This document shows, piece by piece, positions 1-10,268 of a stretch of 64,000 bases of DNA. This DNA comes from Crambe crambe (taxonomy: Eukaryota > Porifera > Demospongiae > Poecilosclerida > Crambeidae). A model generated the notes under the pieces. That model saw only the letters and a program-made list of their open reading frames with translations, made no database searches and had not been told where the DNA came from. The stretch is from NCBI GenBank assembly GCA_963924555.1, contig OZ004588.1:2108001-2172000 (forward strand), given 5' to 3'. Positions within the stretch are counted from its first letter, which is position 1. The number at the start of each line of letters is the position of its first letter. The translations under genes and the position numbers were made by a program.

Positions 1-628
1 AAATTTTTCCAATTTACAGTTTTATGCTTTTGAGCAATTCTGAATAAGCTACCATGAAATTATGCTCAAGTTATGCCCACAATTTATTGCAATTTGGTTC
101 ATTGCAAAAATCCATTAGTTGTAAATTGAGTCAGTAAGTCACAAACTGTACACATGACTAGTCAGTGGCAGTTGTATTGGAGTAGGAGTGATAACTTTAT
201 AAGGATTGATCTTGTTAAGATTGATAATGCACATTCCCAGACAGTTGTACAAGTAGGAGTAACTTGAGCCCCAAAAGGTTATCTTGACCTTTGAGGGATT
301 GCTTACACTGCGTGCATAGGGACTTTACTGACTATTTTTCCAAAATTAATATTCTAGCTTTATGCCTGATGGTAGGGAGTACCTATTATGCTCAAGATTA
401 TGCCAGTATATTAAGTTTGAGCCTAGTAGTAACACCAACTATGAGATACTGGGGTAAAGTGCCCAAACTTGTGTGCTGTATTATATAGATAGTGACGTAA
501 AATGGGCATGGCTAGGCTGGTTATTTCTGGGGCACTACAGTCCACCACTGTCTGGCTGGTTTGGGGATGAGATGGCAGTTGTGGTTTCTTTTTTACTTCT
601 TAAGAAGTACCCATCTTAATTGCACAGC

Positions 629-1474
629 CAGGGCCGGATCCAGGATTTTTAGATAGGTGGGGTTGCAGGACTAGGAGCACACACACACTGGGCCATGGGG
701 AAGGGTCAAGAAAGAACAAGTTATTTGAAGGATCCATGTTGGCTTCACTTGCAGGCTGCCACTTCTTGAGCATTTGCTTCATAATGCACAAATTTGGATC
801 CAAGAAGTCCAAAATTTCCCCCAAATTTCCCTAAATGGCACATATTTGTGTGCATTATATGACAGCATGAGTATAGGCAAAGGTGTGAACCATCTCAAAA
901 ATTGCTAGCTAGCTATTACACTCAAACTCTGAAGTGACACATGCAAGGTCACAGGTGTTCATGAAGGAAATCACAGTTAGTATGCACTGAGTTATCTAAT
1001 GTGTGACCTTGCAAATGAAAGCCAAAGTGTTCCAAAATTTAAAGTGCAAGTTCACAGGTGTGAAATAAGGAAGTCTCAGTTAGTATCCACTGAGTTATCT
1101 AATGTGTGAACTTGCCAAACATATACATAGACTTGACCATAGCCTTAGATTATGATGGCAGTAGTAACCACATTAGTTAAGTTAGCTCATAATATGTTCC
1201 TCTAATTATACTACTTTAGAGCAGAAACACAAGAAAATAGATACAGCTAAGCAAGTAGGCATGATCAAATTGCATTAGCTATTATAGCTAGTGTATCATT
1301 TCATAGCTTGGGAACAAAGGGGGGGGGGGGGGTTGCAACCCCCTCAACCCCACCCCTGGATCTAGCCTTGACAGCATTAGCAATGAAAATAAAAAAATGG
1401 GTGTGGTTATGGGAGTGGTAGTAGGAGACCCACTATTAAGAAGTACCCTTTAGAAAATCCTGGATCCGCCACTG
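629..1474. mobile_element. Non-autonomous hAT-like element
   Basis: The ends are inverted. The left end reads CAGGGCCGGATCCAGGATTT, and the reverse complement of the right end reads CAGTGGCGGATCCAGGATTT. The block is missing from the paralogous copy at 62690-62760, so it is an insertion. There is no coding capacity. CAG...CTG ends with a GGATCCAG core resemble hAT termini, and the hAT element at 48914 shares the GGATCCAG core. I could not find a clean 8-bp target duplication, so the exact boundaries are uncertain. Confidence 0.55.
935..1117 (+). repeat. Two-copy tandem repeat, unit about 95 bp
   Basis: Two adjacent units share the order: GTGCAAGTTCACAGGTGT-like start, then CAGTTAGTATnCACTGAG, then TTATCTAATGTGTGA. 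They lie inside the hAT-like insert and are non-coding. Confidence 0.7.
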
Positions 1475-2626
1475 GATGGGGGATCTCAACTTCACCCCTG
1501 GATCCAGGGATCCACCCATGTGCTTGTTATAAGATGCCGCCATGTTGGTGTATAGGTGAAGGGTGTGTCTATGAGTATGAAGTGTCTGTTATTTCATAAA
1601 CCTCATGCAGATACAAGTCAACTCTGACTTCTTTTTAGTGTTAAATAAAATATAATCTAACGACTCCTAAAGGCAAACTAGTACATTTCCCTTATACCAT
1701 GTACACCAATATGGACAAGTCCAACGTTATAGAAAGCCACACCTATTGCAACCTCTCTATAGGAACTAAGGAGACAGAAATATCATACTGTCTGGAATTC
1801 ATAGGCTCCTGCAGATTATGCTCAGATTTATACACAAGATTCTATTCTCAGATTCTCACTCTAGCCCCTATTATTCTTTCAATTGTACCCATTATTCCCA
1901 AAGATTCTCTTATACATAGCTATGGCAACAGGGCTGGATTTGGATTATTAAATAGATGGAGTTGCATGACTATGGGCACACACTGGACCATGGGGGAGGG
2001 TGTGGGAAAGGGCATATATGGCATGGGAATTATTTGGAGGACCATGTATGTTGGCTTCACTGATAGTTTGCCACATTTTGAGCTTTTAAAGTTTGTGCAT
2101 AAAATTGAATAATCCAAGTAGAGTAGTCTCCTATACCATAGATACATTTGTGTATGGTGTTACATTCCTGTGAGTTGTTATAAACTAATGGTTTGTAACC
2201 TCAATACATAATCAAACCATGATAATAACATTGAGGTGCATGCCTATACCAACTATCCCTAATAATGTAGCAGTTATTTTTGCTGGCTTCTTCAAGCTTC
2301 TTCTTCAATCTTGTTCAGCTTTTTGCTCTATTCCACCACCTCTAAATGGCATGTGTGGTCAGTCATATGCTAGCATTTGTGTAGGTAAGGGGTGCACCAC
2401 ACCAAAATTATGACATCTTTGAAGTGACATATGCATGGAAATCAGTTTTTATGTACTAAGTTATAAAATGTGTGTCCTTGAAAGTGTTCTTACCACTTTG
2501 ATGAAGTATGAAGTATATATAATTATTATGAAGTATTATTATTGTCAAAGTAGAAATGCACATGACCAAGCAAGTAGGTATGGTCAAAATCACTGTGCAC
2601 CATTTTAGGGGAGTGGGGGCCAACCA

Positions 2627-2648
2627 CCCCCCCCCCCCCCCCCCCCCC
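2627..2648 (+). repeat. Poly-C run, 22 bases
   Basis: An uninterrupted run of 22 C. The paralogous position near 63857 has only 4 C, so the run expanded after the duplication or is an assembly or sequencing artefact. Confidence 0.9.
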
Positions 2649-2923
2649 GAATATGTTAGGGAAAGTCCAACTTTTGAACTTTGTGGATGTCACCATCTTA
2701 TTCACCCATAATCTCGACTGTGGGGTGTGTTGGGGTGTGCCAAATTAAACAGCTGTGGGTCCCTTTCCATAGGAGCTGCTGAGTCAGTTTGGGGAGTCCA
2801 AAACTCACGGATTTTCACCTGCTGAGCAATATGTATTGATATATTTTCACAAAGTTGTGGTTAATATGGGTACATCCCTGCTGATATCTATTAATTAGTG
2901 TGTCATTGATATTTTGTTTGTAG

Positions 2924-3190
2924 CTCCTCCACTCAGTTTAAGAAATGTTGTTGCAGTCCTAAACAAACTTTCGTGGAGCGATGTTGGTGAAATACTGGAA
3001 ATCCCTGAGACTAAGTTATATGCTATCAGAGATGAGTGTGATACGGATGAGGAAAGACTTTTTGCCATTGTTAAGTATTTTTTATTAAATGATCCGAATG
3101 CATCCTGGAGGAGACTTATACGTCAGCTTGACGTGTATCGCCATTCAGATATAGCAGACAGGATACGGAAGTATGCAGAGAAACTAACAG
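2924..3190 (+). CDS. Death-domain exon 1 (internal, phase 1-1)
   Basis: This internal exon has acceptor TTTGTTTGTAG before 2924 and donor GTTAGTGAG after 3190. It begins with two bases of a split codon and ends with one, so it is a symmetric phase 1 exon of about 89 residues. The protein matches the death-domain pattern: helix 1 with LNKLSWSDVGEILEIP, a K/L/I heptad, VKYFLLNDPNASWRRLI (the W-LL-P-SWR-LI signature of helices 3-5) and a final helix IADRIRKYAEKL. Death domains assemble signalling complexes through homotypic contacts in the cytoplasm. The same phase at every junction of the exons at 8580, 16149 and 22484 suggests they belong to one gene. Its own upstream exon is outside the window. 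Confidence 0.75.
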
Positions 3191-3628
3191 GTTAGTGAGA
3201 GCTTCAAACATATTGACATATGTACATGAATAGGTTGCATGTGCAGTTAAAACATTGCTGCTGTTCTGTTCCACAGGACTCAGTTGTATTATCTCTAATC
3301 TCCATGACGTTTTACATAATTACATAATTATATCTGCTGAGTCAGCTATATCATTGTAACTACTTGACTGCTGCACATGCTGAGACCCATGCCCAGTTGT
3401 TAAGAGTAGAGACTCAAAGCCTGTAGTACATGTAACAAAGTTTAATTTTTTTGCTTGTCAATTTCATTGCACTATTACATTCACTCTGACCCTTGAAGTT
3501 AATGAGTTATGTATGTAACTCTTTACTGGTATAAAGTAGAGTCTTATAGTAGCCACCATTAGAACCAACATGTATATAATCAGCTCTCTGCTGATGTCTG
3601 AAATCAGTCTGGAATCAACAAAGTTATA
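3191..3628 (+). other. Intron, no feature seen
   Basis: Sequence between the DD exon donor and the left end of the pogo-like element. No ORF or repeat of note. Confidence 0.6.
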
Positions 3629-3780
3629 CTGTAGTTCCAGAAATTTCCAAGTTGAAATATTTCATATTTTTTAATTTTGGAAACATTATATACATCATCC
3701 AAAAATTTTCAACAATGAATTGTTATTGCATCAGATGTGCGTGAATTAGAGTTCGACTAGTTACTGCATGTATGTATGTA

Positions 3781-4159
3781 ATGGCAGAGTCCGTGGCTGA
3801 GTCACAATGTGAGATGGATTCCTGCATCAGAGGCTATCATGAATACAGAGCAATATGGACAGCAGCTATTGGAGAGTCTCTTTGTTGTATTAGGGGAACC
3901 TACTAATACAATAGATCAATACACTGTTGCTGTAATTAGAAGTGGACTAGTTGTTGGACATTTGCCTAAGAAGATTTCAAGAGTTTGCTCACTTTTTGTG
4001 AGGAGAGGAGGTACCATATATTGTATAGTCACCAACACCAGGAGATATTCCACAGACCTCCCTCAAGGTGGATTAGAGATCCCCTGTACTTTGCATTTTG
4101 AAGGGATCAATTCTTTGAGAAGACGCTTAAAAAAATGCATGCCCAATCTCAATTCATAA
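3781..4159 (+). pseudogene. HIRAN-like accessory gene of the pogo-like element, frameshifted
   Basis: From ATG at 3781 the frame reads MAESVAESQCEMDSCIRGYH and continues to ESLCC before stopping at 3904. The next frame continues the same domain: EPTNTIDQYTVAVI, then VGHLPKKISRVCSLFVRRGG and DLPQGGLEIPC, to TAA at 4157-4159. A single-base shift in the GGGG run near 3893-3896 explains the break. The order of an EP-N-D-Y-VAV strand and a VGHLP turn matches the HIRAN fold, a small DNA-end-binding domain of some helicases and transposon proteins. The frame lies inside the transposon ends and converges on the transposase, so it is likely element-encoded. The family assignment is by motif recall and moderately sure. 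Confidence 0.6.
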
Positions 4160-4649
4160 TCAGTATTTAAATCATTGTTTTCATCTGCTAAAATTATATT
4201 ATAAAAGTTACTACCGTACAGTGGTTTTTTTATATTTCGTTAATCATCAAAGGACAATGCAGATGAAGAATTACGGTAGTCTTTTATTCGGTATGGTACG
4301 ATTATTTTTTAGTGCATGTACAACAATATCTGCGGACTTCGCTTCACAGCTGCTTTTTCACTGGCTTGCATACTATTCTTTGCCTTCATTTCTTCAGGTA
4401 TAGCCCTCTTCGCAATCGTGGCGACTTCTTAAGTGATGGAATCTAGCTAGCTAAGAAGAAAGTGGACCAGAAGGTTATGTAAGTTACATATATTGCATGC
4501 TGTAGTTGAATGTACGAACGTCTACATGTGGCTAAACGGTGGCTTTATATTGGAAATAGAAAATTTTTCGATAGACTGATTACTGAAATTACCGAATTTT
4601 TATTCCCACCAAGATTATCCCGCTGTAAGGTACACATTAAGTATATCAA
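4160..4649 (+). other. Spacer inside pogo-like element
   Basis: Region between the converging HIRAN-like and transposase frames. Short open frames here (for example near 4221 and 4510) match nothing I know and are not called. Confidence 0.5.
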
Positions 4650-5495
4650 TCAATCACCGTTCACATCCACTTCTTCTATCTCTGAATCTTCCACACCAAG
4701 TGCTTTATTGTCAACATCAAGTGCTTGACATATTCCAGCTTCGTTCACTATGAATGACGGATTATCAGCAATGTGCTGAACTGTCTTGACAAGCCATTTG
4801 GCACCAAGTTCTTTCATAGCTGGTAAACATAGGTTCTAATCTTGATCCAACTGCTCTGCTATATGACTTGAATACCAGTCTTGAAATTTTCGCCGAAGAA
4901 AATCCTTCACAGGCTTATTAACAGAGATGTCCATTGGCTGTAATAAATCTGTGGTATTAGCAGGCAACAAACAAACATGAATCGAATTCTCTTCAAGAAT
5001 AGCATTAACACATGGAGTGATTTGACCTTTAAAATTATCCATAATCACAAGGGCAGACTTGTCTTCCCCCAAATTGTCTCTTTGCTTTTCAACATATGGA
5101 ATGATTATGGCTTTGATGTATTGAAACATCGTTTCTTCATTTGACCAATGTTTGGGTGAATGTGTAATATCCCAGTCACTCGGAAATTTGAAATGGGGGT
5201 GTTGAATGGGGGTGACAACAGTTTGTCTTGACAGTGGAAGTGACATCATTTAGAAATTCAAATGTGAAAAATTGGCAACACTAAATTTGTTCTTTGTTGT
5301 GGTGGATTTTCACTGGACAAATTTCATCCACACAAGAAGTGAATTTGCCCATGGTCTGTAGCCACCAAACTCTTCTAACTTGAACTTGTCATATGCCATC
5401 ACAATACCTCGAGCAGCAGCAACAACAATACATGCAGATACAACACCTCCAGCTTCTCTCAGTTTCAGCAAATATGCTTGCACAACCATTGTCAT

Positions 5496-6596
5496 AGGGT
5501 GGAATGTCCCCCTCTTAGAATGATCCGGGGGTCATTTTACCCTAGGGTGAAGTGACCTGGGGTCACTCTAACCTAGGCTGGAATGACCCCCCTGGGTCAC
5601 TCAGCCCTAGGGTATATTGATCCCTCTAGGATGTAGTGACCCCCTGGGTCACTTTGCCCTTTGGTATAATGACCCCTCCCTCCCCGTCTCTACATAGGAT
5701 GTGGAATTAGACAATCAAATCAAATACTTTGGTGAACATCAAAACCACTTGATACTTTTTTTTCTGCTGGTGCTGTGACACATTGCACTGAGAGCTGCAA
5801 CTGATCATTTTCCATATTCAGTTACAAAAAATCTCAAAGGTAATTACTGCCAAACTTGAGCTTTTTTCTGATTTTTCTGCCGTGGAAATGATGTCAGCGC
5901 CGATTTTTTAACAGTTGAAAAGATGCTTCCAAAACTTGTGTAATATATGCAACAGAGTGACGCTGCTGCCATTACCCTGAATTTTTGCACATTGACGAAA
6001 CATATCCAGTAGAGTAGGAATAGGAAATTTATCGGGGGGAGGGAGGCAGGGACAATAATAAGTTAATCACAGTAATAGCAACAAAATTCAATCCTTCTGT
6101 CATTAAATTGAACATATGCATTAGATAACAGTCAGCAAGCAGCAGTGAAATTGCTGACATCACACTGCAATGACATGTAATTGCTTGGTGCTTGGTCTTA
6201 CTTTCAAAAATACTGTTCATATTTGGGGGGGGGCAGTGCCTCTCCATCTATAGTATTGGGGGGCAGTGGCCCCCCTGCCCCCCTCTCCCCCCATTCCTAC
6301 TCCACTGTCTGATATCATAAATATAGTCTCACGGGCCAAAAATACACCTCCTGCCGCGCTGATATCAACGGAAACTGTTGATATTAAATTAGCTAGGGGC
6401 TGTTAAAAAAACTGTAAAGAAATATTGTTCTGTGATCATGAAGTGCCGAATACTTATTAGAGCATGCGCAACTCATCATGTACACTTTACTTATGTGGGG
6501 GTCACTTGACCCTGAGGGGGGTCATTTAACCCTAGATTGGAGTGACCTCAGGGTCACTACACCCTAGGGTAGAATGACCGGGGGTCACTATACCCT
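5496..6596. mobile_element. Nested element with long TIRs made of short subrepeats
   Basis: Left arm 5496-5680 and right arm 6497-6596 are inverted relative to each other. Each consists of tandem units alternating GGGTCAYT and ACCCTAGGGT, so each arm is itself nearly palindromic. The insertion splits the minus-strand transposase frame: coding sequence matching the same domain (LLLEDYLDTV, then VQAYLLKLREAGG) lies on either side. The interior has no transposase, so the element is non-autonomous. A clear target duplication was not found. Confidence 0.7.
6007..6307. mobile_element. Small CAGT-ended TIR element nested within the nested element
   Basis: The left end CAGTAGAGTAGGAATAGG and the reverse complement of the right end CAGTGGAGTAGGAATGGG match over the first 18 bases with few differences. 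They are followed on both sides by G-rich stretches (GGGGGGAG...GGCAGGG). The length of about 301 bp and lack of coding capacity suggest a MITE. No target duplication is obvious. Confidence 0.55.
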
Positions 6597-7198
6597 CCGA
6601 CACCGTATCTAAATAGTCCTCCAGCAAAAGTGGCCTACCACACTTTCTTTCAGGAAGCTCATCCACTCATTATTATCTGTTTTCCGTTTCTCTCTCACAC
6701 TTTCAAGGTAGTCCTTGATCGAGATGGTACTACTGTTGATTTTCACCCTCAACTTTCAAGAGAAATGTGCAGCAGCGGCTGAAACTCCATGCTGACTGCA
6801 TATCTGCCCAATCCTTAGGACTATAATAGAATTGTCATCTTTTTCCTAAGCTAGCTTAGCTACCTACGTAAGTATATACTTCATGTATGGACCACGTTTT
6901 TTCTGTTTCTTAGCTTCACCCATCACTTTGTCCACTTCCTTATTAGCGAGCGCTACTGCCCTCAAGGTCATAATGTTGGATAAAGATCCACTGGGGCTTG
7001 GAAGTCCATCCTTAGCCTTGAAATACTTCCGTAAAGACATGTCTCGAGTATGTCAGAGCCACGTGTTATCTATATTTCCATAATTTAAATTTTCATATAA
7101 ATATAATTTCTGGTAAGTAGTTTTATTCAGACAATTTAATTTCGGAATACTTTCAACTTCCAAAAATATTTTAGTTTTGAATTCTTCTGGAACTACAG

Positions 7199-8579
7199 TA
7201 ACTAGTATCAATACTCTAAGTGCTAAGTAGATGTTTTCAGAGCTATCTAGATCTTGGGGTTAATAGGTGAATGCACTGCACATACAGAAAGAGAGCAAAG
7301 AGCATTATAGAAATGCAACAGTCACTGAATTCAGGACAACAAAGAGGTTCTATGTAACTGAAGTTATTCTGTAATGTATGGAAATGAGTTGTCTCACATA
7401 GCCAGCCTCTTGATTGCAATGCTGAGATCACTAGCATATGTTAGGAAAGGCTATCGTAGAGGTTTTGTCCATAGGACCAGAAGGGGTGTGATTAAGTGAA
7501 TTAGACTCTTGCTCTCTAATACAATTTCTTTCTTATTTCTTGGCTAGCAATAGTCATGCAAAATGTTAAATTTTAATAATAAGGTCAGTCAGTCCTATTG
7601 AAGAGAGCTGCAAGAAATGTGAACAAACTACGTATAGTAGTAAGAGACTTGCTGTATTCTATATTCTGGGGGAAAGTTTAGTATTATTTTGGACAGCATC
7701 TAGGGGAAGTTTCCCCTACGCCTCCCCCCTTATGGTTAGTTAGACACAAGAATTAGGTAGTTTGAGGTTTCCATGCAATGGTTAACAGTGACTTCTAAAT
7801 GTTTGACCTCGTAACTTCCCCTCCAAGTCGAAAATCCTCTTATCTGTATGCTTTGGTACATTATGAAAGAGCCACCTTTGGAAAAGTTGGACCATCCACA
7901 GCTACTTTAATTAGGTATTGTGTCTCTGAGAGTTTGAGTTGAGCATTTGCATGTGATGATTATTTTACATATACACCATAGAATATGTGGTTCATGATTG
8001 GAAGACTGTCAGTTCAGCAGACTAGATCCACCCTTACATGCTCTTACCTGTACAGAAACTATTATGTGTGTCTATAATTGATTTTATATTTAAAATCATT
8101 GAGTGGGAAATGGGAGTGGTTATGGGAGGAGTATTTTAGTTCCTCCTCAAAGAAGAATCACATGCCTTCATTTTTTCTAGATTCACCTACTGAGCATACA
8201 AAGTCACAAAAATGGCATACAATATGAGTGCATAATTTGTTTACTGTGCAATGAAGACATGTGAGCTTGACAAAACCCATTTCTTGCATGTTAGTGATGC
8301 TATTCTGCAATCAAGTGAATGGCTACACAAGACATGGAAGTGAGGGGATCATGCTTTTAGCTAAGTAGGACCATCACCTCCTAAATAGCCTAATTGATCC
8401 GTTGATAGCATAAACTTCCCCTCCCCTCCCACATTGATTATTAATTGTATTATCCTCAAACATAGACACACCCACACACAAACATCCCAGTGCCTCACTC
8501 TCTATATGGAACCCTCTGCTTGACTAGTACTGTAAATTCTGTGGGTGTGTCTTATCTGAAGTGTTTGTGTCCTCCCCAG
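7199..8579 (+). other. Intron, no gene seen
   Basis: No exon, transposon end or repeat could be supported. The stretch ends in a C-rich polypyrimidine acceptor (CCTCCCCAG) for the next exon. Confidence 0.5.
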
Positions 8580-8813
8580 ACCCCAGCTTCACCTCTCACA
8601 GTTTGCTGGATGCTCTGGATACTGTGGGGGACAGTGACTTGAAGAATGTACTTGTGATACCAAGGGAGAAGAGGAAGTCACGCAAAGAGAATATAAAGTA
8701 CTACATGGACACTCATCCAAACACTGGATGGAATCACTTGGCTGGGAAACTTCTTTACATGGAACAACACAGCACTCTTAAGAAAGTGAAGGGGAATGTT
8801 ACAGCTGATAAAG
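8580..8813 (+). CDS. Death-domain-like exon 2 (internal, phase 1-1)
   Basis: Acceptor TGTCCTCCCCAG precedes 8580 and donor GTAGGTGTG follows 8813. The exon is phase 1 at both ends, about 78 residues. It opens with DPSFTSHSLLDALDTVG, has the short loop VLVIPREKRKS and a helix pair with YYMDTHPNTGWNHLAGKL, which corresponds to the W-(5)-P-x-SW-x-LA core of death domains. It is shorter and more divergent than exon 1, and the last helix is lysine-rich. The opening DPSxT and the position of LL match the exon at 16149, so the two look like paralogous domains of one protein. Being symmetric, the exon could be skipped or duplicated without breaking the frame. Confidence 0.6.
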
Positions 8814-9030
8814 GTAGGTGTGTACATACTAAGTGAGGCAAGGGTGAATATAGTCATGTGATTGGTCAACAGTGGATACTCTTATGAATAAATGACTCTC
8901 CAAGTTCAGGACTATAAATATGTTTTTCTCACTAGAACACACTCCACCATGTATCCACCACTACCAGAGTGTCTACACTCCAAAATACAATTTTTTAAGT
9001 AAACCTAATAATTTTTTCCGCCTAGTCCCA

Positions 9031-9052
9031 GGGGGGGGGGGGGGGGGGGGGG
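9031..9052 (+). repeat. Poly-G run, 22 bases
   Basis: Uninterrupted run of 22 G. It can form a G-quadruplex in principle and is prone to slippage. Confidence 0.9.
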
Positions 9053-9080
9053 AGATCCCCCTTTCTCCAGTAATCCTGTT

Positions 9081-9192
9081 CCAGTGTGTCCACCACTATG
9101 TGGAGGTCCCAGTGTGTCCACCATTATTTGGAGGTTCCAGTGTGTCCACCACTATTTGGAGGTCCCAGTGTGTCCACCACTATTTGGAGGGT
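9081..9192 (+). repeat. 28-bp minisatellite, 4 units
   Basis: Four units start at 9081, 9109, 9137 and 9165, each beginning CCAGTGTGTCCACC and ending TTTGGAGGT with one or two changes. The period of 28 is not a multiple of three and the repeats are non-coding. Confidence 0.9.
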
Positions 9193-9368
9193 GGAATTGA
9201 TGTGTACAGAGTTTTGCAAGTTGCTTGTCACATTGCAAAATACTAATACAAAAGTTATGACAACTACAATGTAGTAAAGCTGAATAAATTTACCATCATG
9301 TGACTGTCATGCATCAGCCAGATTTGAAAAAATAGCCAGGTACTGTGTACAAGTCTGTGTAGCTAACT

Positions 9369-10211
9369 ATGTCCTACTACCAGCATTCTAATTACTTCTT
9401 TGGTAATGGCCAGATGACTCCCCATTACTACCCTTGGTCACAGCCTCCTTATCAACAAGAATGGGCAGGTGTAAGTCAGCAAGACCGTGATAACAGCCCT
9501 ATTCTCATTAGTCCATCGAAGAGTACAGTTGAAGATTCTGATCACGACTCAAGTGTAACTGAGCCTAATTTCAGTTAGTGTGAAAATAATGAAAAAAGGA
9601 CTGAACACAAGACATTCATGTTGCGTGACCTTGATATGGGGGAAGTGAGCTCAATATTGGCTTTTAGAAAAGAGATACTTACCCAATTTGGTGATGGACT
9701 TATTGACGCGACTTTGATTTCGGATTCTACAAAGGAACTAAGCGAATATGGGTAGAAATGATCACGATTTTGATGAACTGATCCAACAAAATCTAGTACT
9801 ATAACTGTATGGTGTGAAGGGTGCAGCAAGAAACGAAAGAAGGACTCCTCAGGCTCTGAAGATGAATCTAACGGAACAAAAAAGAAAAAAAAAGGATCTA
9901 GTGATGACAAAATGTCAAGAGTTGATGATATAACAGACAACTTGAGAGAAAAACATGGGCATATGTACAGTAACCTACAGTATCGTGTATGGGCTGAAAC
10001 AATCGTTGGAGGCAGGCATGCATCATATTTCAAGAAATCCAAAATTCTACCATCACGTGATCTTTCATCAGTAAATTTTGAGAGAGGAAACCCTACTACT
10101 GTGATTACCCCTGTTAAAGCTGCTGAATTGAAGACAATTTATATATCTCAAATTAAAGAACTCTATTCGTTGCTCGAGGTTGGGGCTCCTGCAACTTCAG
10201 TCTGGTCATAA
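9369..10211 (+). pseudogene. Accessory ORF converging on the Tc1-like transposase, disrupted
   Basis: ATG at 9369 opens a Tyr/Pro/Gln-rich, then acidic-serine N-terminus (MSYYQHSNYFFGNG; EDSDHDSSVTEPNFS). A TAG at 9576 interrupts, but the same frame continues with MLRDLDMGEVSSILAFRKEI to a stop near 9753. After a frameshift around 9755-9785, another frame gives VWCEGCSKKRKKDSSGSE, a lysine-rich linker and a C-terminal block (MSRVDDITDNLREKHGHMY; LQYRVWAETIVGG; VKAAELKTIYISQIKELY) ending in TAA near 10211. The continuity across both breaks supports one former protein of about 280 residues. I recall similar proteins near sponge transposons but cannot name the family. It ends 58 bases before the transposase stop, on the opposite strand. 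Confidence 0.5.
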
Positions 10212-10268
10212 TGCTACGCCTAGAACTTTCTCAGAATATCAGTCTCTAAAAATATATTATATGAAAAA

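Larger units (their letters stand above)
445..2801 (+). repeat. Large direct duplication, copy 1 (partner 62603-64000)
   Basis: Near-identical sequence runs from about 445-540 and 1475-2801 here to 62603-64000 at the other end of the window. Both copies contain the segments around ATGCCGCCATGTTGGT and TACACCAATATGGACAAG in the same order and orientation. Copy 1 carries an extra block of about 0.9 kb (roughly 575-1475) and a 22-base C run, both absent from copy 2. This is evidence that the DD gene locus is tandemly duplicated over more than 60 kb. Confidence 0.9.
1..2923 (+). other. Intron sequence upstream of first death-domain exon
   Basis: No coding exon is recognised here. The stretch ends at a splice acceptor (TTTGTTTGTAG, ending 2923). 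Positions 445-2801 are duplicated at 62603-64000, where the same sequence follows a first coding exon with a phase 1 donor. By that parallel, this stretch is inferred to be intron 1 of the death-domain gene, with the first exon left of the window. It also holds a transposon-like insert (629-1474), a short tandem duplication and a poly-C run, described separately. Positions 1-444 show nothing recognisable. Confidence 0.5.
4650..7040 (-). pseudogene. pogo/jerky-like DDE transposase, disrupted
   Basis: Minus strand. It starts at ATG 7040 (MSLRKYFKAKDGLPSPSG) and runs into a DNA-binding region with frameshifts and stops (GQICSQHGVSAAAA, then LESVREKRK). It is interrupted by the nested element at about 6596-5496. 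It resumes with QAYLLKLREAGGVVSAC and YDKFKLEEFGGYRPW (5495-5313), stops at 5310 and 5250, and then gives the catalytic core DWDITHSPKHW, ALVIMDNFKGQ (second catalytic Asp) and LLPANTTDLLQPMDISVNK. A TAG at 4836 is followed in the same frame by NLCLPAMKELGAKWLVKTVQ to TGA at 4650. The segment that should hold the first catalytic Asp is missing between 5313 and about 5230. CENP-B-type transposases cut and paste at TA sites; this copy cannot be functional. Confidence 0.8.
3629..7198. mobile_element. pogo-like DNA transposon (decayed, two-gene)
   Basis: The element is bounded by short terminal inverted repeats: CTGTAGTTCCAGAA at 3629 and its reverse complement ending at 7198. Each is flanked by TA (3627-3628 and 7199-7200), the target duplication expected for the Tc1/mariner/pogo superfamily. 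Just inside, AT-rich subterminal stretches also pair loosely. It carries a plus-strand HIRAN-like reading frame (3781-4159) and a minus-strand CENP-B/DDE-type transposase (4650-7040), both inactivated, and a nested TIR element at about 5496-6596. It sits in an intron of the DD gene. Confidence 0.75.

Noticed and set aside
1699-2112. 137-codon frame, also present in part at 62936
   Set aside because: It is not conserved in frame between the two duplicated copies (the second is broken by indels), and it shows no domain.
3740-3765. GAGTTCGACTAG resembling a tRNA B box
   Set aside because: No A box, acceptor stem or cloverleaf could be built around it.
8920-9274. Two overlapping frames with repeated VSTTIW or CPPLFGG motifs
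   Set aside because: They translate the 28-bp minisatellite and the poly-G run; the period is not a multiple of three.
9575-10042. 155-codon minus-strand frame
   Set aside because: It is the antisense of the decayed accessory ORF; the plus strand gives the coherent Lys/Ser-rich protein.
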